Source of the DNA: Actinomadura sp. GC306
GTDB lineage: Bacteria; Actinomycetota; Actinomycetes; Streptosporangiales; Streptosporangiaceae
DNA: 64,000 bases
NCBI RefSeq assembly: GCF_004348665.1
Contig: NZ_SMKM01000003.1
Coordinates: 1 to 64,000 of the forward strand
Direction: 5' to 3'
Made by a program: the position numbers and the translations under genes. Positions within the stretch are counted from its first letter, which is position 1; each line of letters begins with the position of its first letter. The notes under the pieces were generated by a model. That model worked only from the letters and a program-made list of their open reading frames with translations, had not been told where the DNA came from and searched no databases. This document shows positions 34,524 through 43,265 of the stretch, piece by piece.

Positions 34524-34955
34524 ATGCCGGACAAGCCCAGCGTCCTGTTCGTGTGCGTTCACAATGCCGGACGTTCCCAGATGGCCGCCGCCTACCTCAC
34601 CCACCTCGCGGGCGACAAAGTCGAGGTCCGCTCCGCCGGGTCGGCCCCCGCCGACCGAGTGAACCCGGCCGTGGTGCAGGCGATGGCCGAAGAGGGCATC
34701 GACATCACCGCCGAAACGCCCAAGGTCCTCACCACCGACGCCGTCCAGGCATCTGACGTCGTCATCACCATGGGCTGCGGCGACACCTGCCCGGTCTTCT
34801 CCGGCAAGCGCTACCTCGACTGGGAACTCGAAGACCCCGCCGGACAGGGCGTGGACGCCGTCCGTCCCATCCGCGACGAAATCCGCGCCCGCATCGAACA
34901 ACTCGCCACCGAACTCACCACCGACCAAGCCGCCGAACACGATCCCCGCCGATGA
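34524..34955 (+). CDS. arsC: Arsenate reductase, LMW-phosphatase type
   Basis: This 143-residue protein reduces arsenate to arsenite for export by the upstream permease. It has the low-molecular-weight phosphatase loop VCVHNAGRSQ (Cys11-X5-Arg17) and a second redox region MGCGDTCPVF with Cys85 and Cys89, then YLDWELEDPAGQ. This pattern fits both thioredoxin-coupled and mycothiol-coupled actinobacterial enzymes. The C-terminus overlaps the next small ORF by 4 bp. Confidence 0.93.
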   Translation: MPDKPSVLFVCVHNAGRSQMAAAYLTHLAGDKVEVRSAGSAPADRVNPAVVQAMAEEGIDITAETPKVLTTDAVQASDVVITMGCGDTCPVFSGKRYLDWELEDPAGQGVDAVRPIRDEIRARIEQLATELTTDQAAEHDPRR

Positions 34956-35343
34956 CCCCGGGTATCGCGGCCGCCACCTCGCGGCGCCTGCTGGAGGTCA
35001 CGGCCGCGCTGCTGCGCTCCGGCGCCGCCGCAGTGAAGAACGAGAGCAGCGGCGTCGCGCACGGCCGGAACCGCTGGCTCGCACTGAGCGAGCAGGCGGC
35101 CGAAGCCCCGACCCCCGCGCCCAGGAGATCGAGGACGGTGCCGGCTTCCGCTTGACCGACGACGCTCCCCGCCACGTCCTCCGCACCGTCGCCTGCGACC
35201 GCTACGACGAGGACGATCTGTTCTTCAACCCCCATGGCTACATCCGCCTCACCCGCCCTAGCCGGTACCGCCGCCCGGCCGCCGGTCCCCGGTCCGGTGA
35301 GGAAGGGGAATCAAGCGTGAGCCTTCGTTTCCTCCCTGCCTGA
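34952..35343 (+). pseudogene. Degraded small gene downstream of arsC
   Basis: An ORF starting in an ATGA overlap with arsC runs 67 codons (RRLLEVTAALLRSGAAAVKNE, then GRNRWLALSEQAAE). Where it loses sense, the neighbouring frame takes over with EIEDGAGFRLTDDAPRHV, DRYDEDDLFFNPHGYIRLTR. A one-base indel near 35110-35120 would merge them into one protein of about 100 residues co-transcribed with arsC. The tail overlaps the end of the convergent BASS transporter gene. I do not recognise the family. Confidence 0.4.
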
Positions 35344-36195
35344 CGTGCCGGTGCGGGTGATGGAGAAGCCGAAGGCGGTGGCGAGGACATACATGACGAT
35401 GCTGTAGACCGCGGCGGGGATGGCGACCGCCGTGCTGTTGAGGACGCTGAGGGCGATGGTCAGTGCGACGGTCGTGTTGTGGATGCCGACCTCCATGGAG
35501 GTGGCGATCGCCTGCTCCCGTCCGAGCCGGAACAGCCGCGCTCCGGTGTAGCCGAAGGTGAGGCTGGCCAAGCAGAACAGCGTGACCACGATCCCGACAT
35601 CACGGACGTAGTCCACGATGTTCTCCCGCTCGCCGAGGATCGCGCCCAGGGAGACCGCGACCAGAACCACGATCGAGAAGATCCGCACCGGCCGATCGGC
35701 GGCGGCTGCGAAGGAGTCCGAACGCCCGCGCACCAGCATGCCGACGCCGACCGGCACGAGAACGATGCCGACGACCTGGACGACCTTGCCGAACTGGAGG
35801 CCGAGCGTGCCCTCGGCGTCGAAGAAGCCGATCGCCAGATTGGTGATAAGCGGGATGCTGACCGCGGCGAGCACCGAGTTGATCGCGGTGAGCGTCACGT
35901 TCAGCGCGACGTCGCCGCGGAACAGGTGGCTGAAGAGGTTGGCCGTCGTGCCGCCCGGTGAGGCGGCCAGGAGCATCACGCCCACCGCGACCAGCGGATC
36001 GACGTCGAATGCCACGACCAGGCCGAAGGCCACCAGCGGCAGCACGAACATCTGCAGGACGAGCGCGACGATCACCGCCTTCGGGCTGCGGGCCACCCGG
36101 CGGAAGTCGCCCGGGGTCAGCGAGAGCCCGAGCCCGAACATGATGATGGCCAGCGCCACCGGCAGCCCGACGGTGATCAATGCTGAGTCGTTCAC
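35311..36195 (-). CDS. BASS-family (bile acid:sodium symporter-like) transporter
   Basis: This 294-residue membrane protein of 8-10 helices has the family's paired core motifs: LLAASPGGTTANLFSHLFRGD in the middle and GREQAIATSMEVGIHNTTVALTIA near the C-terminus. BASS transporters move organic anions with sodium. It is convergent with the arsenic operon and not of the ACR3 type, so an arsenic role is not implied. The segments LLAASPGGTTANL and FSITRTGTSGREE recur in the deleted copy at 20671-20791. Confidence 0.9.
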   Translation of the reverse strand: MNDSALITVGLPVALAIIMFGLGLSLTPGDFRRVARSPKAVIVALVLQMFVLPLVAFGLVVAFDVDPLVAVGVMLLAASPGGTTANLFSHLFRGDVALNVTLTAINSVLAAVSIPLITNLAIGFFDAEGTLGLQFGKVVQVVGIVLVPVGVGMLVRGRSDSFAAAADRPVRIFSIVVLVAVSLGAILGERENIVDYVRDVGIVVTLFCLASLTFGYTGARLFRLGREQAIATSMEVGIHNTTVALTIALSVLNSTAVAIPAAVYSIVMYVLATAFGFSITRTGTSGREETKAHA

Positions 36196-36564
36196 GGTCT
36201 TCCTTCATGATCGGTGCTCCCGGTGGGGACGGGAGTCGTCCACTGGCCAGAGACGGCAGCGGGGCGGAGGGTATGGGGGGACGGTCGGTGCTTCTGGCGG
36301 TGAACAGGTAATTCGTGGTGAGTCGTCGGCTTTGCCTACCGCAAGTTCAGGTGCTTTGTCCACGCCCCAGCTCCACCGTCCCCGACCGCGATGCGGCAGG
36401 TGAATGGACCGGGTTCCGGATCTGACGGCCACAGGCAGCCGCCCCTCCGTGGCGATGAAACAGGCTCTAAAGCTGGACGGTCGCTCTCCATCTGCCGTCC
36501 GGTCAAAGCCCGAGGCTGATGGGACTCACGGAGTCTGCGAGGCGTTCTGGAGGCGGGTCAGGGG

Positions 36565-36593
36565 TTGACTCGCCAACCTGCGAATCATACATT
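36565..36593 (+). promoter_or_regulatory. Promoter of the FAD oxidoreductase/TetR operon
   Basis: TTGACT (36565-36570) and TACATT (36588-36593) are spaced by 17 bp, a good match to the vegetative actinobacterial consensus. The first codon of the operon is 34 bp further on. The -10 box is overlapped by the palindrome at 36590-36614. Confidence 0.65.
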
Positions 36594-36614
36594 CATCCAT
36601 CATATGTATGAATG
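36590..36614. promoter_or_regulatory. Palindromic TetR-type operator candidate
   Basis: The arms CATTCAT and ATGAATG bound a 25-bp imperfect palindrome with a central CATATG. It overlaps the -10 box and likely transcription start of the three-gene operon whose last gene (39302) encodes a TetR regulator. This is the usual arrangement for autorepression. Confidence 0.6.
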
Positions 36615-36627
36615 AAAGTAGGTCCGG

Positions 36628-38151
36628 ATGCGGAGCAGCAGGGCCGTGGTACTCGGCGGCAGCGTGGCGGGACTTTGCTCTGCCGGAGTGCTCGCAGAGC
36701 ACTTCGACGAGGTGGTCGTCCTGGAGCGGGACGAGCTTCCGCCGGACACGGAGCACCGCCGGGGGGTGCCGCAGGGCAAGCATCCGCATTTCCTCCTCAA
36801 TTCCGGCCGGCGCGCGATCGGCGAGATCTTCCCCGGGTTCGAGGAGGCGCTGATCGCCGGCGGCGGGATGCATCTGATGCCGTCGATGGACGCGGCCTAC
36901 TGCGAGAACGACGGCTGGGCCCCCCGCAAGTCCGGAACGATGACGATGGTCTACAGCTCCCGGGCGCTCATCGAACGGGTCCTGCGCGACAAGGTTCGCG
37001 AACTGCCGGCCATCGAGATCCGGGAGGGCGTGACCGTCACCGGGTTGCGGTCGACCGGGGGCGGCACCACGCACGGGCGCGTCGAGGGAGTCGAGTACCG
37101 CACCGCCCGCGATGACGAGGGCTACCTGGCCGCCGACCTGGTCGTCGACGCGCTGGGGCGCGGCTCCTCGGTGGTCGACTGGCTCGGCGCGGCCGGCTGG
37201 TCCGTGCCACCGGAGAAGACCCTCGACGCCAAAGTCACCTACATCTCCCGTTGGTACGATCTGCCTCCCGCCGACCGGCGCCCCGAATCGTGGTGGTGGA
37301 AGCACCTGGTCATCACGCCGACCCAGGACACCGGCGACCACCCCGAGGAGCACGAGTTCCTCAGCAACTTCTTCCCGATCGAGGGCGACCGCGCCATCGT
37401 GTGCATGGGGTCCTGGGGCATCCAGATGCCGCGCAAGACCGACGCGTTCGAGGCCGCGCTGACCCGTGTGAGGGCCACGACCTTCGGCCAGGCGGCGCGC
37501 GCGTGCACACCGACCTCCGAAGTGCACATGACTCGTTCGACCGGCAACAAGTGGCGCCGCTTCGACCTGCTCGACGTGCCACCGATCGGGCTGGTCTGCG
37601 TTGGCGACTCGATCTGCGCCTTCAATCCGTTCTACGCCCAGGGGATGAGTTCGGCAGCCCGCTCCGCGCTCATCCTCGGTGAGATGCTGCGCGGCCGCGA
37701 CGCGATTGATCTGGCCTTCTTCCGCGAGTTTTTCGACCGGCAGAAGAAGTCCCTGGACGTGCCCTGGATGCTCGCGATGGCGCGCGACCAGGCCTACGAC
37801 TTCGCGACCGGGAGCGAGGTCGCCGCCCCCTGGCGGCGCAGGCTGGTCGGGCGCTTCAGCTGGCCGATCTTCAACGCCATCAACGCCACCAGCCGCGAGG
37901 ACGCCTACGTCGAGGAGACCTTCGCCCAGGTGTTCAACCTCGACAAGTCGCTCAAGGAGATGCTGACCGACCCGAGGTTCTGGTTCGGCCTCGCGCGCTA
38001 CAAGGTGCGCCGGCGGCTCGGCCGCACGGTGGTGCCGGGCGGGTTCGACGCCCGGCGCGACCCGCCGGGCACCGACTTCACCGGCTACCGCGGACCGGGG
38101 CGTGCGTCCGCCAGTGGAGCCCGCCGCGGTGACGACCGCGTCGGCGCCTGA
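36628..38151 (+). CDS. FAD-dependent oxidoreductase/monooxygenase-like protein
   Basis: This 507-residue flavoprotein has an N-terminal Rossmann motif (VVLGGSVAGLCSAGVLA then VVVLERDELP), the GKHPHFLLNSGRRAI segment, and a second FAD-binding motif GLVCVGDSICAFNPFYAQGMSSA with the conserved GD-x-NP pattern. This layout is that of class A flavin hydroxylases and geranylgeranyl-reductase/halogenase relatives. The PxGKHxHxLL segment is typical of an uncharacterised actinobacterial group. It heads an operon with a membrane protein (15 bp gap) and TetR gene. Substrate unknown. Confidence 0.85.
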   Translation: MRSSRAVVLGGSVAGLCSAGVLAEHFDEVVVLERDELPPDTEHRRGVPQGKHPHFLLNSGRRAIGEIFPGFEEALIAGGGMHLMPSMDAAYCENDGWAPRKSGTMTMVYSSRALIERVLRDKVRELPAIEIREGVTVTGLRSTGGGTTHGRVEGVEYRTARDDEGYLAADLVVDALGRGSSVVDWLGAAGWSVPPEKTLDAKVTYISRWYDLPPADRRPESWWWKHLVITPTQDTGDHPEEHEFLSNFFPIEGDRAIVCMGSWGIQMPRKTDAFEAALTRVRATTFGQAARACTPTSEVHMTRSTGNKWRRFDLLDVPPIGLVCVGDSICAFNPFYAQGMSSAARSALILGEMLRGRDAIDLAFFREFFDRQKKSLDVPWMLAMARDQAYDFATGSEVAAPWRRRLVGRFSWPIFNAINATSREDAYVEETFAQVFNLDKSLKEMLTDPRFWFGLARYKVRRRLGRTVVPGGFDARRDPPGTDFTGYRGPGRASASGARRGDDRVGA

Positions 38152-38166
38152 CCCCGGAGGCGAGGA

Positions 38167-39297
38167 ATGGACCACACCTGTGACGCGGCGGCCGCGCGTG
38201 TCGCCGAGGGACTCGGCTTCTCCTGCCGCGACGCCCATCCCGTGATCGACTTCCGCAACCCGCTCGGCCTCGAGAACGGCACCATGCCGGTCCTTGAGCT
38301 GCTCATCATCGGCGGGGCCGTGTTCGCGCTCGTCCACGCGTGGCGGCGGTGGCGGCGCGACGGCGATCCGGTCAACATCTCGCTGTGGTTCGCCTCGGTC
38401 GTGTACCTGGCCGTGATCGAGCCGCCGCTCTACTTCCCCGGCTGGTTCGGCCTGGAGGAGCACGTCGGGTTCATCTTCTCCCACAACGTGTTCACCGTGC
38501 AGTTCATGTACGACCGGCTGCCGCTCTACATCGTGGCCTTCTACCCCGCACTGTCGCAGCTCGCCTACGAGCTGGTCCGGGCCCTGGGCGTCTTCGCGCG
38601 GCGCGGCCCGCTGCTCGGTTCGATGGCGGTCGCGTTCGCCTGCCAGGTCTTCTACGAGATCTTCGACCACCTCGGGCCCCAGCTGAAGTGGTGGGCCTGG
38701 AACGCCGACAACGAAGCGATCAACCAGCCGGCGCTCGGCTCGGTGCCGATGAACAGCATGCTCCTGTTCGCGTCGGTCTCCTTCGGCGCCATGACCTACC
38801 TCGTCGTCCGCCTGGTCGGGGAAAAGGACGGCCGCGGCCCCCTCACCGGCGGGCGGATCGCCTGGCGTACCGTCGTCGCCGGTGCCCTGACCCCACTGGC
38901 GATGATCATCGTGAGCGCGCCCAGCGGCGCATTCCGCGGTGAGGACCGGCTCGGGATCCAGCGGGCCATCCTCAGCGCCGAGCTCGCCGTGGTCTGGATC
39001 GTCGGCCTCTTGCTGCTGGTGGACGCCTGGCGCGCGGTGCGCGCCGGCACGGTGCCCCCGGTGGCGTCGCCGCTGTTCGCGCGGACCTATCCGGCGCTGT
39101 ACCTGGGCGTCCACGTCGTCCTGTGGCTGATCGCGTTGCCGGCGTACTTCGCGGCGACCAACGGCGTCACCGAGCAGGGCACGCCGACCGGCAGCCTGTG
39201 GTACGCCGGGCTGTGCACCGTCGCCGCGACCGGATTCATCCTGGTCGCGCTCCGTGCGATCAGGGCACGATCGGACGCGGCGCCTGTGCGATCCTAG
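38167..39297 (+). CDS. Polytopic membrane protein of unknown function
   Basis: This 376-residue protein has about nine predicted membrane helices, with recognisable blocks PLGLENGTMPVLELLIIGG, IEPPLYFPGWFGLEEHVGF and FYEIFDHLGPQLKWWAWN. The conserved acidic, His and Trp residues in these loops suggest a catalytic or ligand-binding membrane protein rather than a simple channel. I do not recognise a named family. It lies 15 bp after the FAD oxidoreductase and 4 bp before the TetR gene, so the three act together; a membrane-lipid or terpenoid modification is possible but only inferred. Confidence 0.75.
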   Translation: MDHTCDAAAARVAEGLGFSCRDAHPVIDFRNPLGLENGTMPVLELLIIGGAVFALVHAWRRWRRDGDPVNISLWFASVVYLAVIEPPLYFPGWFGLEEHVGFIFSHNVFTVQFMYDRLPLYIVAFYPALSQLAYELVRALGVFARRGPLLGSMAVAFACQVFYEIFDHLGPQLKWWAWNADNEAINQPALGSVPMNSMLLFASVSFGAMTYLVVRLVGEKDGRGPLTGGRIAWRTVVAGALTPLAMIIVSAPSGAFRGEDRLGIQRAILSAELAVVWIVGLLLLVDAWRAVRAGTVPPVASPLFARTYPALYLGVHVVLWLIALPAYFAATNGVTEQGTPTGSLWYAGLCTVAATGFILVALRAIRARSDAAPVRS

Positions 39298-39301
39298 GGC
39301 C

Positions 39302-39901
39302 ATGGCGCGCCACGGCTGGGGAGGCCGGCCTCCCGCATCAGATGCCGAGGCCCGGCAGCGCATCATCGACGCGACCGCCCGCTGCGTCGACAGGCACGGC
39401 GTCACCAAGACGACCCTCTCCGACGTCGCGAACGAGCTCGGTGTCACCCGCCAGACCGTCTACCGGCACTTCGACCGGATCAGCGACATCATCGGTGAGG
39501 TCGCGGCCCAGGGCGCGGAGTCGTTCGTCGATCAGCTGATCGCCCACCTCCAGGGGATCGGCGATCCGGCCGAGGCCGTGGTCGAGGGCATGGTCTTCTG
39601 CGTGCGGACCATCCCGACCGAGCCGCGGCTGAGCCTGGTGCTGCAACTCGGGGACTCAAGCGCCTTCGGTCGCGGCGCCACCACCGCGGACACCATCGCC
39701 TACGGCGCCGAGATGCTGCAGCGCTTCCCCGTCGACTGGGCCGCCGCCGGCATCGGCGAAGACGACCTCAACGGGCTCGCCGAGGTCATCATGCGACTCC
39801 TGACATCGCTGTTGCAGCACCCGAGCCGGCAGACGCAGGACGAAGCCCGGCTCCGCGCCCTCCTCGACCGCTGGCTGGCCCCCGCGATCAACAAGGTATG
39901 A
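39302..39901 (+). CDS. TetR-family regulator of the FAD oxidoreductase operon
   Basis: This 199-residue protein has an N-terminal TetR helix-turn-helix: ARQRIIDATARCVDRHGV, then TTLSDVANELGVTRQTVYRHF. A ligand-binding domain of about 140 residues follows. It is the third gene of the operon starting at 36628 and begins 4 bp after the membrane protein stop. The palindrome at 36590-36614 is its most likely operator. Confidence 0.9.
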   Translation: MARHGWGGRPPASDAEARQRIIDATARCVDRHGVTKTTLSDVANELGVTRQTVYRHFDRISDIIGEVAAQGAESFVDQLIAHLQGIGDPAEAVVEGMVFCVRTIPTEPRLSLVLQLGDSSAFGRGATTADTIAYGAEMLQRFPVDWAAAGIGEDDLNGLAEVIMRLLTSLLQHPSRQTQDEARLRALLDRWLAPAINKV

Positions 39902-39973
39902 GGTCCCCCCCCGGAGCCTCGCCATTGGCCGCGTGCCCAGTCGGAGTCGCCGCCGTAACCGCCGCCGACGTGG

Positions 39974-42397
39974 CTAGCGAGAGGCGGAAGAGGACGGAGC
40001 GAGGGTGCGGTTCAGCAGCGTCACAGTGCCGCGGTCGCCGTCGACCCGGACCCGGTCGCCGGTGCAGAGCACGCGGGTGGCGCCCTGGGTGTTGACCACG
40101 CAGGGCAGGCCGTACTCGCGGGCGACGACGGCGCCGTGGGAGACCGAGCTGCCGATGTCGGTGACGAGCGCGGCGATCAGGGTGAAGTACGGCGTCCAGC
40201 CGACGTCCGTCACGGGCGCGACCAGGACCTCGCCGGGATGCAGTTCCCGGGCCTGCGCGACCGTCGTCGCGACCCGGACGGTCCCCTCCACGACCCCGCC
40301 GCACGCGGGACGGCCGACGATCACCCCGTCCTCGATGCCCTCCGGGGGCTTGGGCCGGGTCGGAACGGGCTTGCCGACGGAGACGTCCGGGAACTCGAGC
40401 CGGGCTTGGAACGGAAGCGCCGACCGCCGCGCCGCGGCACGGTCGATCAGGTCCCGGACGTCTCCGGTACCCACCAGTGCCGGCAGCTCCGACCTGTCGA
40501 AGAAGAACACCAGGTCCGCATCGGGCAGTCGCCCGGCTGCAGCCAACCGCTCGCCCAGCAGGCGGTAGCCGCGGCTGAGCAGGTAGGCGACCATGACCAT
40601 CCGAGACTTGGTCGCCTCACGTCCGCGTGCCCCGGCCTGCGCCATGCGGGCCATCGCCCGCACCGTCCGGGAAACGCCTTCCTGCGGCGGTGCCGGAGTC
40701 GGGCGGACGGCGTCGCCGGCGTTCAGGCGGGCACGGAGCATGGCCTGCATGATCGTGCCGAGACCGTCGGGGTCGTCCCGCCATGACCGGTCCCGCATGC
40801 ACAGCTCCCGGTAGCCCCGGTGGCCATGGCGCCGCAGAAACTCGTGGAATGCGCGACTGATCGGACCGGTGCCTCCGGTCAGCCAGGTCACGGCCTCGGC
40901 GGCATCCCGTTCGAGGAACGCCTCGGCCGCCGCCGGGTCCCCGGCCAGGCGGCCCACCACGTCGTCCAGCTGCTCCAGCATGACGGCGCTCTCGACGTCG
41001 GCGGCCCCGGCCATCATCGCGGCGGCCCGGGAGCGGCCCTCGTCCTCACTCCGGCCCGCACGGGTCGCTTCGCGCATCACCGTCTGTTCGAGCACGTTCG
41101 CGGCGACGGCGGACCGCGAGGAGGACCGGACGTGGGTGAGCGTGGCCTCGTTGTAGAGCTCGATCCCCGCGTCGAGCTCGGCGAGCAGGGCCGCCGGCTC
41201 CGCCGCGGACGGCGCCTCGAAGCGGGCCAGTTCCCGGTCCAGACGGCGGATCGCGTGCCCTGCCGAGAGCGCGAAGGCCGTGAGCCGGACGGTGTTGACC
41301 AGGCGGCGGGCGAACGGCTTCGGCGGCTTCGGCACCAGCTCGTCCACGACCCTGCCCGCGATCGAGAGCGAGTACTGCTCAAGGGAGTTGCCGAGGATGC
41401 CCGAGCTCAGAGCCGTGCCTTCGGTCATGTTGAGGAACAGGTGACCTGAGAAGTAGCCCAGCTGCAGCCAGCGGTCCTCCCGGTAGGTTTCCTGGAAACC
41501 GGCGGCGACCTGGACCAGCTGCATCGCGTACTCGATCGCCCGGCCGCTGACGGACGCGGTGAGCGGGCAGAAGGCACCCGGCATCATCTCGCCGATGTTG
41601 CACCGGGTGTAGACGTGGTCCTCGCCCGCGACCGTGGTGTCCATCTCGCTCAGGTCCCCGGGCAGGGTGGTGATCGGCCGTGCCTGCAGCCAGCGGATCT
41701 CGCCGGTCCGGTCGATCGCCCACTCGAGGTCCAGGGGCATCTCCCACCGCGCCTCCGCGGCGCGCGCGCCGGCGACGACGGCCATGACCTCGTCATCGGT
41801 GAGCGCCGGACTCGACGCGATCTGCCGATCCATGATCTTCCCGGCGCGGTCGACCTCGTAGTGGTCCGAGCTCGCGGAGCCGTCGACCAGCGACTCTCCC
41901 AACCCGGGAACCGCGTCGACCACGCAGATGTCGCGCCGTCCGCTGGCCGGATCCGCGGTGAACACGACACCGGCGGCGCGCGCGTCGACCATTTTCTGGA
42001 CCACGAGGTGCATCGGGCCGGCCACCCCGGCGCCGGGCCGGTAGGCGGCTGCTCGCTCCGTGGACGCCCCGGCCGCACAATGCCGGATCGCGGCGAGGAG
42101 TTCGTCGTACCCGTTCACGTCCAGGACCGTCTCGTACTGGCCGGCGAAGGAACTTTCGAGGCCGTCCTCGCCCGAAGCCGAAGAACGCACCGCGACCGCC
42201 CCGGCCGAGGCGGCCATCCGGGCGTGGCGCGCTTCGAGATCGGCGGGAAGGCCGCCGGCGTCGGCGTTCGCGATGATAAAGGCGGCGGGCACCGGGAAAC
42301 CGGCGGCGGCCAGCTTCGCGAGGCCGAAAGCCTTCCCGCCGTACCTCGCGTCGATGACGTCCGACAACTCGACGAGCTCACTTCGCGGCTGCTGCAC
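39974..42397 (-). CDS. PEP-synthase/rifampin phosphotransferase-like enzyme
   Basis: This 807-residue protein has three parts: an N-terminal ATP-grasp pyruvate-phosphate-dikinase domain (about 1-290, with AVRSSASGEDGLESSFAGQY), a large central domain without known motifs (about 300-700), and a C-terminal swivelling phospho-histidine domain with SSVSHGAVVAREYGLPCV. This order is that of PEP synthases and rifampin phosphotransferase, and the lack of a PEP-binding barrel favours the latter group. The central domain would bind the acceptor. The GTG start lies only 27 bp from the divergent TetR start. Rifamycin as substrate is not shown. Confidence 0.82.
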   Translation of the reverse strand: MQQPRSELVELSDVIDARYGGKAFGLAKLAAAGFPVPAAFIIANADAGGLPADLEARHARMAASAGAVAVRSSASGEDGLESSFAGQYETVLDVNGYDELLAAIRHCAAGASTERAAAYRPGAGVAGPMHLVVQKMVDARAAGVVFTADPASGRRDICVVDAVPGLGESLVDGSASSDHYEVDRAGKIMDRQIASSPALTDDEVMAVVAGARAAEARWEMPLDLEWAIDRTGEIRWLQARPITTLPGDLSEMDTTVAGEDHVYTRCNIGEMMPGAFCPLTASVSGRAIEYAMQLVQVAAGFQETYREDRWLQLGYFSGHLFLNMTEGTALSSGILGNSLEQYSLSIAGRVVDELVPKPPKPFARRLVNTVRLTAFALSAGHAIRRLDRELARFEAPSAAEPAALLAELDAGIELYNEATLTHVRSSSRSAVAANVLEQTVMREATRAGRSEDEGRSRAAAMMAGAADVESAVMLEQLDDVVGRLAGDPAAAEAFLERDAAEAVTWLTGGTGPISRAFHEFLRRHGHRGYRELCMRDRSWRDDPDGLGTIMQAMLRARLNAGDAVRPTPAPPQEGVSRTVRAMARMAQAGARGREATKSRMVMVAYLLSRGYRLLGERLAAAGRLPDADLVFFFDRSELPALVGTGDVRDLIDRAAARRSALPFQARLEFPDVSVGKPVPTRPKPPEGIEDGVIVGRPACGGVVEGTVRVATTVAQARELHPGEVLVAPVTDVGWTPYFTLIAALVTDIGSSVSHGAVVAREYGLPCVVNTQGATRVLCTGDRVRVDGDRGTVTLLNRTLAPSSSASR

Positions 42398-42424
42398 GGC
42401 AGTTACGTTACACTTTGCTCGGAA

Positions 42425-43024
42425 ATGAACAACCCCACCGGAAGGCCGCGTGACGCCCGCATCGACGGCGCCGTCCTGGACGCCGCCGCCGAACTCCTGA
42501 CGGAGGTCGGCTACGCCGAATTGACCGTGGCCGCCGTCGCCGACCGCGCCGGCACGTCCCGGCCCGCCGTCTATCGACGCTGGCCCGGCAAAGCCCACCT
42601 CATACACGAGGCGACCTTCCGGGACAGCGTCACCACCGGCCCCCTGCGGACCGGCTCGTTCGCCGAAGACCTGCGCGAACTGGTGCGGCGGATCGCGGAA
42701 CTCCTGACCACCCCACTGGCCCGAATCGCCGTCCCCGGCCTGCTGGCCGAAGCCGCGACCGACCCGGTCCTCCACCGGCGCATCCTCGAGCGGTTCTCCG
42801 CCGAGGGCTGGCGCGGCCTGGACGCCGACCTCGCCGCGGCCGTCGAGCGCGGAGAACTGGACGCCGATGTCGACACGGTCGTGATCCTGGAGATGATCAT
42901 CGGCTCCGCCCTGGCCGCGATGCTGATCAGAGGGCCTGACGGCCTCACCGCGGACTGGGTCGACAAGACCGCCCGCATCCTCCTCAACGGTGTGAGGCCC
43001 GCGGATCGTCCGGCAACATCCTGA
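42425..43024 (+). CDS. TetR-family regulator divergent from the PEP-synthase-like gene
   Basis: This 199-residue regulator has a TetR helix-turn-helix (LTVAAVADRAGTSRPAVYRRW at about residues 36-56) and a C-terminal TetR_C_11-like domain (FAEDLRELVRRIAELLT). It is transcribed away from the phosphotransferase-like gene with just 27 bp between start codons and no ribosome site. Both transcripts are therefore probably leaderless, and one operator would control both. Confidence 0.9.
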   Translation: MNNPTGRPRDARIDGAVLDAAAELLTEVGYAELTVAAVADRAGTSRPAVYRRWPGKAHLIHEATFRDSVTTGPLRTGSFAEDLRELVRRIAELLTTPLARIAVPGLLAEAATDPVLHRRILERFSAEGWRGLDADLAAAVERGELDADVDTVVILEMIIGSALAAMLIRGPDGLTADWVDKTARILLNGVRPADRPATS

Positions 43025-43265
43025 CGATCTCCGAACAATCGCTACCAGGATCTTCGGTGAGAGCCCGCAGGACCGGTGCGCGGTGCGGTCGCGGATGGGC
43101 ATCCTGGCACCGCGGGCAGGGCGTGCTGGGCCTCGACGAGATCCAAGATCCCTAGACCGGAGCTAGTGGACGCCACATCAGGGGGCAGTGTGGCTCGTGG
43201 GGTGTCGGGTACCTCGGCGTACTGCTGCGGGGGCGGGTCCGGAAACCGTCCCGCCAGGGGGACGA

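Larger units (their letters stand above)
36196..36627. other. Divergent intergenic region with a strong promoter
   Basis: These 432 bp separate the BASS transporter and the FAD oxidoreductase operon. The right end holds the promoter and palindrome described separately; the left 370 bp show no gene or other signal I can support. Confidence 0.5.

Noticed and set aside
35311-36195. BASS transporter as a second arsenite exporter (ArsB/ACR3)
   Set aside because: It lacks the ACR3 cysteine motif and has BASS core motifs; closeness to the arsenic operon is not evidence of function.
36526-39447. Long minus-strand open frame antisense to the FAD oxidoreductase operon
   Set aside because: Composition is shadow-like, and it runs across three well-supported plus-strand genes.
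43025-43265. Possible insertion-sequence remnant between convergent TetR genes
   Set aside because: No inverted terminal repeats, transposase segment or target duplication could be seen.
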